This document shows, piece by piece, positions 28,601-39,800 of a stretch of DNA of 64,000 nt (the first letter of the stretch is position 1; the number at the start of each line of letters is the position of its first letter). Below the pieces are notes generated by a model. That model had not been told where the DNA came from and did not search any database. It saw nothing but the letters and a program-made list of their open reading frames with translations. The translations under genes and the position numbers were made by a program. Origin of the DNA: a virus; IMG/VR virus record IMGVR_UViG_3300020472_000017, positions 1-64,000 of that record; one strand, 5' to 3'.

Positions 28601-29350
28601 ATCAGCACCTGGAGCTGAGAAGTTTGTACTACCAATTGCATTATCGTAAAGAGATGCATCTTCATCAGCAGTAATAATTCTTTCTTCTACCTTTAGACCT
28701 ACCTTATATGAAGGTGTAGTACCATACTGGTCTAAGATAAGGATCTGTTCTGTTACAGGAACAAAATATCCTCTAACATAGTAGATACCAGCACCAATAT
28801 TAGCAGTTGAACCCCTAGAATTTGAAGCAGAGTTTAAGAGCTGTGCAATAGGCGTTCCAGCAGCAATAGTTGTAGAGGCATAAGTAATATCACTTTCAGA
28901 AGTAAAAGTTTCACCGTCAGTGAACGTAGTCGTGACATTATCGTCTGCTTTCTGTAAATAATTTAAATAAAATGTTATCTGATTCTTAGTTGATGTTGTA
29001 GCAGAGATTGAGAACAATATTCTTGCTCGTACTCCAGAAGTGGATCCTTTAATGACCAATCCATCAAGAGCAGCTCTGTATAATTCTACATCTAAGTTAA
29101 GGTAAGTATTCTGTATAAGGACACATGGTACATCATTGTTCAATGTAATTCCACCAGGAACTACCATGGAACCTTCTTTATACACACCCTGACCAAATGT
29201 GTCTATCTGATTTTGCAGTACACTCTGCAGAGTAGTAAGTTCTCTAGCCTGGACAGGATACCCTGGCTTAAACAATACTTTTAGGAAGCCCTTATTCTGA
29301 TCAAAATCGTCGTAATAAGGAGCTATGTTCAGGTTTGTATTCTGTGCCAT
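22667..29350 (-). CDS. DUF4815-type large virion structural protein, 2227 aa
   Basis: The N-terminus (MAQNTNLNIAPYYDDFDQNKGFLKVLFKPG...QARELTTLQSVLQNQI) is the hallmark of DUF4815 proteins found beside the baseplate genes of cyanophages. The middle has 'NPYTVDSYPASEYKIIPDYDDVPLRDLIDFRP', then 'YTQLSLLEGETASMEIRDTSGLSRYKNGF'. An eight-Thr tract lies near residue 1318 (coding DNA about 25375-25405), followed by a basic 'KQTRTGIRYRVTP'. It follows gp8 with no gap. The family is reported as a virion component; a T4 gp10-like baseplate or fibre-connector role is inferred from gene order only. No enzyme motif is visible. Confidence 0.88.
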   Translation of the reverse strand: MAQNTNLNIAPYYDDFDQNKGFLKVLFKPGYPVQARELTTLQSVLQNQIDTFGQGVYKEGSMVVPGGITLNNDVPCVLIQNTYLNLDVELYRAALDGLVIKGSTSGVRARILFSISATTSTKNQITFYLNYLQKADDNVTTTFTDGETFTSESDITYASTTIAAGTPIAQLLNSASNSRGSTANIGAGIYYVRGYFVPVTEQILILDQYGTTPSYKVGLKVEERIITADEDASLYDNAIGSTNFSAPGADRFKVNLTLVKKLPSDPNAADFIELLRTNIGKIQKKVERSDLGFINDILATRTKEESGNYYVKKFSVDARENLDDGFNNGVYAAGATTGDGNAASEDNIAIQLSGGSAYISGYRTERLSTTYKDVVKPRTFDTVTNQSITSSFGNYVFMTNQHQMPSLYETIELRDTVTSTPGTPAGTVIGKARVLNFSFESGAKNTQTTLYRANLSDTQLYTQIICTGSATWTNGRRIYGATSGATGFVQSGSGTTGYLYQVNGTFQDGEVLKVNNSGGATHGTIASSGTKNYSFSDVKSYAFNSGGGTADSVLDVKVALPGSGPILSTVSGTGAGATGTITATLSNFNTQLKVGDVVEFSNNNLPQKATVSAVTDAYNFNITSLGPHNIANGALTSPVVRTRPEVKEATNRQLLTPLGYEALKNTNNNNTQNPAGYFRTTLTNISVTSGAATVDVGSGLTIRDADDGDDFTVSVTSGTGDGDILEEGDFTTGSPSQNTQSVALSGLLGGGNGTIDVTVTVYSSNRSAKAKTTETMRILKLDKTTVSGSPNGLTTATTGNAYRIDDDRISLGTGDVFKIKAILESEDDNDPIIPNFQYTNLLGTVSVDEIISGDTSGSRARVVSTTSNYVYYLPVEDDKFTDGETITGPNATLKIVAGSNNTGSTDVTDSFDLDDGQRDQYYDYSTIVRKAGYTAPTHRLFVILDRFLTTAGINPYTVDSYPASEYKIIPDYDDVPLRDLIDFRPIVASQLTGSGSVASPWTLSATKYLDFDNRAFTGNLTGLPGVGDTTIISLQYYLGRQDKIFMSKDGVVQVVKGAPSTDPDAPDDIDDAMLLATVELKPYIFDIDDDITIVETNYKRYTFRDIQVLEDRIKTLEYYTQLSLLEGETASMEIRDTSGLSRYKNGFIVDNFASLSTSDTLHVDYRVSVDFEEGQLRPAHYTTQVPLTYGTSSTNVTQTDDVITLPYASTVLIDQPYASAVENVNPFNVFTYTGDIALYPETDNWVDTKTLSPIKGPVVEGNFMTTVREYNADQNGFSPIHWNAWKTTWTGSAITGIDRGGWRGHGKGRFQQRRTVTTTTTTTTKQTRTGIRYRVTPVIEQQSLGSRVVSVEHIQWMRSRNIQFDCKKLKPRTKFYAFFDGIAIPKKLVTPKVIGLIKDPSSDSQTNSIPFQIGETIHVKKGNGKFRFKGRVAAPNDEYAIQPLDGTDITSISDYKSNLSFVNIDTKSLADQAKGTYYGSPKINDYIVGETSGAVAKVSNKDLITDKKGNLRGSFFIDAPNVQGNLKFKTGTKLFRLSDDSTDSKVVGVSDSSGEAEFTASGILQTQQETLISVRNARVTSEDMKDARTLTSSSQAVTEETRWVDPLAQTFLVEDSNLEGGVFLTKIDIFFFTKDAEIPVSLDVRTVENGTPTQTILPFSKVIKDPEDVFTSTDASKPTTFTFQAPVYIPHRKEHAIVLTSDSNQYKVFISLLGKDAIDAAHAGEKISEQPYIGVLFKSQNASTWTPSQYEDLMFKIYRAEFTLPSTASPSRLILENAQLGEGNGGYLNLGPNSLQTTSGSDQIRVFHSNHGMQSGLNYVEMSGVTSEIAPTKVNMAAGLTTTGLSLTVDDASNFHTTIGGSAVSNSNLGFLRILGTQEDGSGDEIIAYEGIAGNVITINSAGRAYSGAAGSGTGLAHADNAVVECYNLCGIPLTLINSTHNSTTGGVVSINSPHSYNLKITNKNAGKSINSGGTNILVSQNIPWDVLTPQVQSQVEPKTSIVARVLGTSGTSCGPFPAGNTAETSFVKDTIYNDITIGEENYFPSTKVIANQLNEINRMSSAKSFTMELDISSEVSHLSPVVDLTQCAIITTSNVYNNITPTTGVGGECAGNYITKVARLEKSASGLKVMLAANTFDSSKIVVMYKLVPVGYAGNLDDLPFEFFNTTGVPDNGKLIPQNDLITFTDYEFTIEETNDFDAFQVKISLLGYNQPYIPRVKDFRAIALA

Positions 29351-30865
29351 TTAGAATTCAATTACTACTTTGAGCTCTTCGTTCTGATCAGCAGATCTTG
29401 TGATCGGAATCCTGTTATCGATATAAAGCATTTCACCTGAGTTTAATTCAATCTCTTCATTGGCATACCCAATGACGAAAGAAAGACCCAACTCATACAC
29501 AGAAACACCAATTGTAATCTGTGATAGTGGAACAGAAGATGTTCCAAATGTCGCATCAGGAGTTGCTGTATAAGCATTTACTGATGATGTAATCTGATTA
29601 GATCCAGAGAATGCGACTATATTTCCAGAAACTACACCATCGGCAGCGTCCTGATAATATTTCAATACTTTTGTTGTAGCATTATAGGAAACTACAAATC
29701 CTTTTGCACCTGTTGTTGTCTGAGTAATAGTCTCACCAGGAGCAAAATTGCCACTAGGAGTACCTGTACCAGACTGAGGGAAGATCATTGCCTTTACAGC
29801 AGATCTAGTATTCTGACTACACACTGTTGTAGTATTGTAATCATAAGGGTTCAATACAAGACCAACCCTTCTATAAGACAGGTCATTAGGGAAATCAACA
29901 AATGCACTAGTAGTTTCTAACTTACTAGTAAACATTAAACGATAAGAACCTAACTCTCTTACAGCATCCGCACCATGACCGTTATTAGGCGGTAATACAA
30001 CATCAAGATTTGCACCTGTACCATTACCAATATTAGTAATGAGTGCAACATCAATAGTACCAAAACTATATCCAGCACCAGCCTGAGTTATAGTAACTGC
30101 AGAAACAGAACCAGAAACAACTGTTACTGTACAAAGTGCTTGTGTTCCACCATTAATGGACCAATCTCCACGAACAGGAACGTTGGTATAAGTACCGTTG
30201 TTATATCCAGCACCAGCTGCTTCAACAACAACTGTATCAACTGAACCTGGGTTTGCAGCGGATTTCACGAGAGTATTCGATAAAACAGGAATAAACTCAG
30301 ATGTAACAAACTTTAGAATGTTGTCAGCATCAATGGTATACATGTACTTCCAACGATAGGAGTACACACCAGGACTATCTGAAGTTTCAATGATAGTTGT
30401 CGATGTACCAGTTGGTTCTACCAAAGAAGGTCTTCCTCTTGGATAGTCTGGATCCTGACCATTGTACAAACATTTGTACACATTAAAGTCAGAGTTCATA
30501 ACATAGAAGTTACTATCATAAAGACGAGAAGCACCATTAGCAGTTGTCTTAGTAGGTGCATAATCAGGCTTGTACATTGAATATGTACGACCAACTCCAC
30601 CAGTTGTCTTAGTGGGGTCAACCCAATCAACCCTAGGTACTACCAATGCAGTATCAGATATGTCAACACGCTTAAAGGCGACAGAATCCTGATAAGTATT
30701 TCTTGCATACTCAAAACTATCGATAGGTTCACCTACTGGTGGAACATCAGATGATCCCCAAGTTTTCGCCCTACCGACGAACATATACACCTTATTCGCG
30801 CTAGTCAGAGTATTTCTGAAGCTCTCGGCAGCGTATATTCTAAATTTGTCAGTGACTAATGCCAT
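29351..30865 (-). CDS. 8: Baseplate wedge protein gp8-like, 504 aa
   Basis: MALVTDKFRIYAAESFRNTLTSANKVYMFVGRAKTW... is the N-terminal pattern of cyanophage gp8 homologues ('F.NSL...N..Y.F.GR...W'). 'YTIDADNILKFVTSEFIPV' and 'FTSKLETTSAFVDFPNDLSYRRVGLVLNPYDY' follow. The order gp6, gp7, gp8 matches T4. The length is well above T4 gp8 (about 334 aa); the extra part includes two 'AAGAGYNNGTYTNVPV..GD' and 'QAGAGYSFGTIDV' beta repeats. It has its own late promoter 21 bp upstream. In T4, gp8 forms a dimer in each baseplate wedge. Confidence 0.88.
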   Translation of the reverse strand: MALVTDKFRIYAAESFRNTLTSANKVYMFVGRAKTWGSSDVPPVGEPIDSFEYARNTYQDSVAFKRVDISDTALVVPRVDWVDPTKTTGGVGRTYSMYKPDYAPTKTTANGASRLYDSNFYVMNSDFNVYKCLYNGQDPDYPRGRPSLVEPTGTSTTIIETSDSPGVYSYRWKYMYTIDADNILKFVTSEFIPVLSNTLVKSAANPGSVDTVVVEAAGAGYNNGTYTNVPVRGDWSINGGTQALCTVTVVSGSVSAVTITQAGAGYSFGTIDVALITNIGNGTGANLDVVLPPNNGHGADAVRELGSYRLMFTSKLETTSAFVDFPNDLSYRRVGLVLNPYDYNTTTVCSQNTRSAVKAMIFPQSGTGTPSGNFAPGETITQTTTGAKGFVVSYNATTKVLKYYQDAADGVVSGNIVAFSGSNQITSSVNAYTATPDATFGTSSVPLSQITIGVSVYELGLSFVIGYANEEIELNSGEMLYIDNRIPITRSADQNEELKVVIEF

Positions 30866-30885
30866 GCCTTATAAGCTTTATTGGT

Positions 30886-30893
30886 TATTTATA
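30886..30893 (-). promoter_or_regulatory. T4-type late promoter box TATAAATA
   Basis: Exact TATAAATA on the minus strand, 20 bp upstream of the gp8 ATG and overlapping the stop region of the 5417-aa gene. It lets gp8 and everything downstream be expressed without transcribing the 16-kb gene. Confidence 0.7.
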
Positions 30894-33800
30894 ATGATCT
30901 CAGACGAACTTCTGGCAGAAGCGAGACGTTTCCGCTAGTTGTGCGCGAGAATGGATATTGAACTGTGAATGTAGTTGTGTTGGTGACTGTTACCTTGTAA
31001 GTACCATCAAAACCATCACCAGTGGTGTGATCTAAGTAAAACTCCATTCCAGTAACTAAATTGTGAGCACTTGCTGTAGTAACCGTACATGTTGTACCAC
31101 TGGAAGTATATGTGCCAGTTAATATTGTATGAGCATGTGCGGTGGTTCCACCATACCCTCTACCGCCTGTTGCGACCGTAAGAGTATTTCCAGATGTGTT
31201 CTTAGCACCATATAGAATTCTTTCTACTGTCCACACACTGTTTGCACTACTATAGAATGGGATAAGAACCTCACCTTCGTCAGGGAATCCATTCTTCTGT
31301 GAAACATCATACCAGACATTCGTTAAGTTTAAGGTAGTACCTACAGCTGTAACTGTTGTAGTCAAGTAAGCATTAGCAAGCATATTAGAATCAGAGATCA
31401 ATCTGTTTCTTTGCTTCCTCTCAATATGTAGTGGATGAGTTGGGAGAACAGTTGGGACAGTAGTGTAATTATTACCACCTTGTAGGTTAATAACACTAAG
31501 TACCTTACCACTTCCAGCTTCAATAGTTGTCTCAGCAAATGCACCTTCTCCACCCCCACCTTGGAAGAGTAGGATAGGTGGATTTTCATAATTAGATCCA
31601 GGACTGGTTATAGCAACCTGAGTAATCTTTCCATTAACTAATGTAGCATTAAACTCAGCAGGAGTTGGTCTCAATCCAGTATATTCATAACTGTCAATAG
31701 AAGTAGAGCTGGAAACTGTCGCAATTAAACGATCTGTACCTTCACTAGCAACTTGAAGTCTATCACCAGGATCAATAGAGTTAAATGTCTTACTGACAAG
31801 AACGTCATCAGAAGATCCAGTAAAGATAAACGCAGTACATTGTGATCCTGCTCTTGGAGCTTCACTGAATTCAATAATAGATCCTCTTAAGTCATATGCA
31901 ACTCCAGGTTCCTGGAATACACCATTTAAGAAGATGACCAAGTTATTTGATGCAATAACAGCAGCATTATCACTTTCCAGTGAAATTGGTTCATTATCTT
32001 GCTTCATAGTAAATGTTAACTTTGCATTATCAAAGTAAGGTGCAAGATCATCAATTAATGACATCTTACCAAAGTAGAACCCATAGAAGTCCATACCAGG
32101 TATAGGTGCCTCATTAAAGGTTATTGTGCTACCAGTATATGTGTAAGAATCTGTACTACCCTTAACCTGTAAAGTGCTATTCAAGAATAGTAAGAAGTTA
32201 TCAGATGCAGGTAGTGTCTGAGTAGAACCATCAACCTGAGCTGTGAATGTTGTATCTGTACCATCAAAGTTTACTGTACCGACTTTAATCTGGAAGTCAG
32301 GAGCACCTGAAGCAGTTCTAGTAACACTATTAAGGTTTCCAGTTGATCCAACATTACAAGTAATAGTTGTACCAGTTACAGCAGTAATCGGTATAGCAGT
32401 ATTGTATACAGGGTCAGTTGTACGTGGATAGGTGTGTGAAGTAGCATTACTATCCAAACTACAAGTAAATGATAGCTTATCAGCACCAATCGTAACGGTA
32501 TCGGAGGTTGTAAAGGAATGAGCACCAATAGTCATTTCCAAGATACCAGTATCAGGACTATAAGTTGCAGCAGTTACATCCTTCTGGACACTACCAGCAG
32601 TTATTGTAATAGCATTAGATGAGGTTCCACCGTTATAAATGTGTGCTCCTGAACCAACTGCAGTAGTAACAATATTAAAGAGCGTTGTGATAGTAGATGC
32701 AACATCTTGACAATCATTAGTATCATAAACTGTATTTCCACTATCATTAGTGATAGTTAGATCCCTAACTTGAGTGCCCTGAGTAAATGTATTAGTTGTA
32801 ACTACAATGTTACGCATTACCTCACGACAAATATCTCTAGCATGATTAAAGACTTCAACAGTCTCACCTTCCTCTCCTTCTACATGAACAGTACCAACAT
32901 AGTAGACAGCAGCATCGTAGGTAGCATCATTTCCACCAAATTCAACGTTATCTGCAACAGCATCTACAATAAGTTTTGTATCACGAATACATTTCGCATA
33001 ACTTGGAACTGTGAATGATGGATTATTAACCTTCATTCTTCCATATGCAGTTGTTGCAATAAATCCAAGGTTGGTTCTAATTAAACTTCCAGCATCAGCA
33101 AGCTTATCGTAAGCATATACACCAGTAGATACAATTGCTCGTTCTACTGCAGTTGCAGTTGCAGATACAAACGCATGTCTGTCACCTGCTTTAATAGCAC
33201 CAGCATTAGAAGTAATGAATTTATGAGTATAGTTACCACCAGCAATAACTGAATTAGCAAGTGCAGAATGGAACTTATGCTTGTATGTGCTAGTAGACTG
33301 AGCAGTATTCAGAACATCAACAAAGATAGAATCGCTTGTTGTAGAAGTAATCTCTAAAGAAGCATCATAAAATGGATCAACTTTCTTCTTAATGGGTAGG
33401 ATAGTAATACTATCAGTAACTGCTCCAACAAATGTATGAACTGTTGTATTAGTAGAAGGTGCCTTAGTTAATACCTGAATATCAAATGTATTGTAAGTAA
33501 CGTTAGAAACAGGAATAGCATTACCGCTAATAGGATCCTTATGAACAATACCATTAGCAGCTGCAGCAACTACCTTATGAGTTGTTACATTAGTAGAAGG
33601 AACTGTATCAAGAACCTTAACCTCAAAACTATTCAATCTCTTATTGAAGATCTTCAACCACTTACCACTTACAGGGTCAGTAGAGCGAGGATATGAGTGT
33701 TGTCCAGCACCTTGAGTACACTCAAGTGTTATAGCACTATCATTGAACTTAATCCAATCACCATTACTCATACCGTGATTAGTAGTAGTCTCAATCTTAA

Positions 33801-36800
33801 GAATACCTGTCTCAGGATAATAATGTGAACCACCCCTCATTAGAGCAGCACTTGCTGTACCACCAGTCCATGTATGTGCATAAGCACCACCAGAAATAAT
33901 AGCATTGGTTCCAACAGATCCAGGCTTCCATCTATGTAATGATTGATCTGGAGATACACCAACATTTAATGTTATAGTTGTATCAGATACAGCAGTAATA
34001 GTTACTGCAGTGTCATATGCAGGGTCTGAAGAACGTGGATATGTGTGGTCAGTTCCATAATTGTCTTTAGCACACTGGAATGTTAGTGAATTTGCAGTGA
34101 ATTTAACAGTTTCGCCCACAAAGAAGTCATGAGCACCAATTTCTAACTCAAGTGAACCACCTGCAGGATCATAAGTACCATCTGTTGCAGTGTAATTAAC
34201 AATAGGTGACTTACCAACAAATATAGTAGCTGTAGTTCCAGTTACTGCTGTAACTGCCATATCTTTACCGAAGTATGGATCAGTTGCTCTAGGATAAGAC
34301 TTAGTAGCAGTATTTCCATCCATTGCACATGTAAACTTCAATGAATTAGGTGCAACTCTAGCTACAGAGGATGCACGACTAATACCAGTGGCAGTACATG
34401 ATACAAATGTATGTGTATCATTAGTTGTTGCAGGGATCTTATCAAGAACCTGAACATCAAATGTATCAGTTGTTGTATTGAATATTTGTATCCACTTACC
34501 ACTTACAGGATCAGTTGCTCTAGGATAAGTATTTGTTCCAGAACTTACTCCAACATTAACACTAAGAGTATCTGCAGTATTTGCAGTAATTGCTAAAGCT
34601 GTGTTATATGCAGGGTCTGTTGTACGTGGATAATAATGAGCAGTTTGATGACTATCCTTAGTACAAGTAAATCCAATAGAATTAGCAGCAATCGTAATAG
34701 TATTGGAAGTTGTTAAGTTGTGAGCAGCAGATGTCGTTAAGTTTAACGTTCCATTTACAGGATTGTAAGAAGCAGAAGTTATATTATGCTGAGTGGAAGT
34801 ATTATCTGTAAATGCATTAGTAACAGTACCACTAACATATAGATGAGAACCAGCTCCACGATCACAAGTGAAGTTCAATGCATTGTCATCAATCTTAATC
34901 AAATCTCCATCATCCCATCCATGTCCAGCAACAGTAAGTGTCATAACACCTGTTGATGGAATATATGTACCAGCGGTTGCTTGATGAGTTGAAGGAGCAG
35001 TAAATGCATGAGATCCACAAGTCAATTCTGCAAGACCTGTAGCAGCATCAAATGTACCAGTGGTTACATCATAAGAATTAGTAGGAATAGCAGCAGTAAA
35101 TGTATCCTGAGAAGCTCTTGGATACTTATGAGTACCTAAACCTTGAGTACAACTGAATGAGAATGCCTCATCAGCAACTCTAATATGATCACCATTTACT
35201 AATCCATGACCTACTTGTACACATCCAGTAGTTGCATTCTGGAAGGTATGTGTAACAGCATGACTAATAGCACCTTGTCCACCGTTAGCATTAACAGTAA
35301 TTGTATTAGAAGTTACTGCTGTAATTGCAATATCAACGTTGTATAAGTAATCTGCACCATTACCAGTATTAGCACCTGTGGCACGAGGATATGTCTTAGT
35401 CTGTGTCTGACTATTGTACTCACAACTAAAGGATAATGAGTTTGCGTCTAATCTAATAGTATCCAGTGTGGTTAATGTATGAGTACCAATTTGTAGTACT
35501 AAGTCACCACTATTCCCATCATAAGTCGCAGATGAGACATTAAATCTTTCATTCTGTATAGTCATTACACCCGTAGTTGGGTCGTAATCTGCAAAATGAG
35601 GTGATAACTTACTGTTACTTACAAATGAATGAGGATCAGTGTTAGTGGAAGGTATATCATCAAGAACAGTGACATCAAAAGCATTAGTTTGGACATTAGA
35701 GATCTTTAACCATCTATCGTATGCATAATCAGTGGATCTTGGGTATTGCTTCTTAGCTGTATTACCATCAAGGTTACAAGTCATTGTTAGTGACTTCTCC
35801 TTAATCTTAATCCAGTCATTATTTACAAATCCATGAGCAGGAGATGTAATTGTCATTACACCATTGTTAGGATTGTAATCTACACCAGTAACTTCAAATC
35901 CTTCTGTAGATGTTCTAGGATAGCTTGTGACAGTTTGATGATTGTTCTTATCACAACTGAATGAAACAGCACCATCAGAAAGTTTAATACTTTGACCAGC
36001 AGATAGGTTATGAGCACCTATAACTAACTCCATAACACCCGTAGTTGGTTCGTATAAGGCGTTAGAAGGTGTATAAGTCTTAAGAGGTGTCTTACCAACG
36101 TTAACTGTAATACTATCGCTTGTAATAGCAGATACAGCAAGTGCAGATTTATAAGCAGGATCAGATTTTCTAGGATAAGTATGCTGAGTAGCCCTCTTAT
36201 CCATCTCACAAGTAAAGATTAATCCATTTTCATCAATGGTTATTGTATCTTGTGCTACTGTGAGACAATCGGCATCAATAGATGAGAATGAGTGAGTGTA
36301 GTTACCACCACTTTGAACTGCGTTAGATGCAGTACCACCATTCCAAGTATGTGGGGTGATGTCAGTAGTCGCTCCCTGTCCACCATTTACATTGACCGTG
36401 ATGGTGTCAGTAGTTGTTGCTGTAATAGCAATTGCAGTATCATAGGCATAGTCTGCGCCTCCTGCGGCGGCTGATCCAGAAGCCCTAGGATATGTCTTAT
36501 CAGTCGAATAATTGTCACCTTGATAGTTACACCTGAATGTTAATGAATTAGCAGCGATCTTAATACTTTCGCCAGTAACTAATCCATGATCTTTAATAGT
36601 TAGTGCTAAATCACCTGTAGTTGGATTATATGTTGCATTTGTTACATCATGGTTAACTACTAGAGATGCACCAATTTGAACATCAAATGTATTGGCCTGT
36701 ACGTTGAATACCTCAACAAACTTACCACTGAAAGGATCAGTTGTTCTTGGATAAGACTTAACAGAAGTATTACCATCCATTAAGCAAGTAAGCTTAACAG

Positions 36801-39800
36801 CACCATCAGCAATCTTAACTCTATCTCCACTCTTAAGAGTATGACCATTTAAAGTCAAAGTCATTACTCCAGTAGCAGGAACATATGCTGCACTAGTTGG
36901 AGAAAGGGTAGTTGGAGCTAATAATGGATGAGCTCCGATTGTTAATGATAAATCACCAGTTGCTGCGTTATATGTTGAAGCAGTAGGTGTATATTCTTGT
37001 CTTATACCTGTACCAACGTTAACCTTGAAGGAATCTGTAGTTACAGAGTAAATTGTTAGGAAAGCTCCAGCAGCAGGGTCTGAAGAGCGAGGGTAAGTAT
37101 GATTAGTAGCATTGTTGTCCTTAGAACAAGTAAATGTTAGTGAATTGTCAGTAAACTTGATTCTATCACCATTATCCATTCCATGAGCAGCAGCTGTTAT
37201 CATCATCTCACCTGTTGCTGCGGTATAAACAACCGAAGTAGGTTGGAACTGATAAGTACTTAATCCTTGGAAGGTATGAGTAGTAGTATTAGTTGCAGCA
37301 GTACCATTAAGTGCATTAACTGTAATAGTAGTACCAGTTACAGCATCAACAGGAATATCAGATAGATTTCCATGTGGATCTGTTGATCTTGGGTAAGTAT
37401 GATTACCAGCAGCTTCAGTACAACTGAATATTAGGGCATTGTTAGCAATTCTAATGTATGACCTAGCATGTTTAATTGCATCAGTTACAGCAGAAGAGAA
37501 TGTATGAACTGTAGTATTAGTAGATGGAACAGTATCTAATACTTGTACACTGAATGTATTAGCAGATACATCAAATATTGGGATCCACTTACTGCTAACA
37601 GGGTCAGTAGCACGAGGATATGCATGAGTACCACCACCTTGAGTACAAGTGAATACGATTGCACTATCGTCAAACTTAACCTTCTCACCATTCTGGAATC
37701 CATGATTAGCAATGGTAACAACCATTATGCCAGTCCAAGGATCGTAAGTAGCAGCAGTAGCAGTATGATCTGTAGGTGCCAACAGTGTATGTGACCCAAT
37801 AGTCATCTCTAGTACACCTGTACTAGGTGCATATGCTGCTGCAGAAGGTGCGTAGTTGTTAGTTAGGGATGAACCTACCTCAGATAAACCCAAAACATCA
37901 TCCTGGGTATATCCATTACCAGCCTGACTTAGTACAACATTAGTTACCTTCTGTCCACTAACTGTAATATCAGCAGTAGCACCAGAACCAGAACCTAATC
38001 TATTCTTAAGGGGAACTCCTGTATATGTACCATCCGTATATCCATATCCACCAGTTAATCCATTAGCTACATCAAAGGTCTTAATTTCATCTCCAATCTG
38101 ATCTAACTGGAAACTACTTGTATATGATGCACGATCATAGTACATCACAAGGATAGTGGTTCCAGAAAGTAAAGGACTATTAAAGGTTAGAATATCATTG
38201 GCAAAGGTATAATTTGCAGGATTTTGTACAATACCATTGGCAATAACAAATAATTGATCCTTATCTGGAGTTTTGCCAAGCTTTGTGGTAAGTCCTGTAC
38301 CATCACTACGCATTCTAAATTGGGTATTAGTGCCATCAACAGAGACTCTAAGTGTATGTCCAACTCCAGAACCAATAGCACTTATACCAATTGCAGGTCC
38401 ACCAGGGATTTCTCTAACTTCAATAGTGTTTGCATCAACTACTTTAACGTAATATCCACCAGCATTAGTTAATCCACCAATAGCAGTTCCAGTTCTTACT
38501 TGAGGATAGTTTCCTACATCTGGATTAGGTAATGTTGAAGGATTATCAATACCATCAGCAATAATCTTTGCAAGTGTTGTAATGGCACTTGTGACAGTTG
38601 CACAACCGTCTGAAGGTGCAGTAATACTTAAATCTTTTATAGGAGCTAACGTAGTATATGTACCAATAGGTAGGTTGTTGACTACAGCAAGGTTACATAA
38701 GTCTCTTGCCTTATTAAATGCAAATATAGTTTCAGTCTCTTCCCCAACAACATGCTTAAGGTAATTTGATGGGTTAGTTCTAGTTACGGAAGCAAGGCTA
38801 TTAGAAGAAAGAGCAGTAGTAATAATGTCAAAGAGAGTGTCCATTGCAGAAGAGACACTAGCACATGTAGCAGCAATGTAAGTAGGTGAAGTATTAGTGA
38901 CTTGAGTAAGACCGTGATTTCCTTGAACAGTGATTGCCTCATTAATGATTACCTTAGCAGCCAGTTCCTTACACTTATTGAAACACCATATCGCTTGTGT
39001 CTCTTCACCATCAACAGGAGCAGGATTAGAGTATACGCCATCAACATAGAAGTTTCCAGCATCCCATGTCTCACTATTGCCACCATAACGCAAGTTATAT
39101 GCAATAGCTTCCATTGCATCAACTAAGTCATCAATACAATTATCATTATGACCTGGAATACCTGGATAACCACTTGGAACACCTACAGTAGGATCTAATA
39201 ACATCAAATACACTGCTTCTTCAGCAATGAACTTCATGTTGTCCTTAATTAGGTTAGCAGCATCAATATGAGCATTACTTAGTGAAACTACTCCACCAAC
39301 ATATGCATTAGTAGCATCTAATGTGAACCAGTTACCACCATACCTTAAGTCATTTGCCCAAGCAGCTAATACTAGTCTTATATCTCTAGCACATGTAGTT
39401 GAGTTGTATGTAAGACTTGGATATGAAGCATTTAGTGATCCAATTGTCTCTTCAATGATATAATCAATGTTTGAGATGATTAAATCTCTAGCATCTTGGA
39501 ATCTATCTCCACCAGCGTTATAAACCATACGCTGATTGTCAACTAATCCATGATTAGTTAATGTAATTTGATTATTAGCAGTACTTACTATACTTGAGGA
39601 TGATCCATCAAATGTAATAGACTTATCACTAACATCATCTATCTTATAAGAAATACAAGATAATATCTTCTGAATATCTAATAACTGTCTACCATAAACC
39701 TGAACCTCAGTTGGAACTGCAGCTGTATAATCTGCTTTACCTAAAGCAAAGTTCTGAATCTGAGAAAGTTTACCAGTTGCCTTTGCAGATGGCTTAGGAA

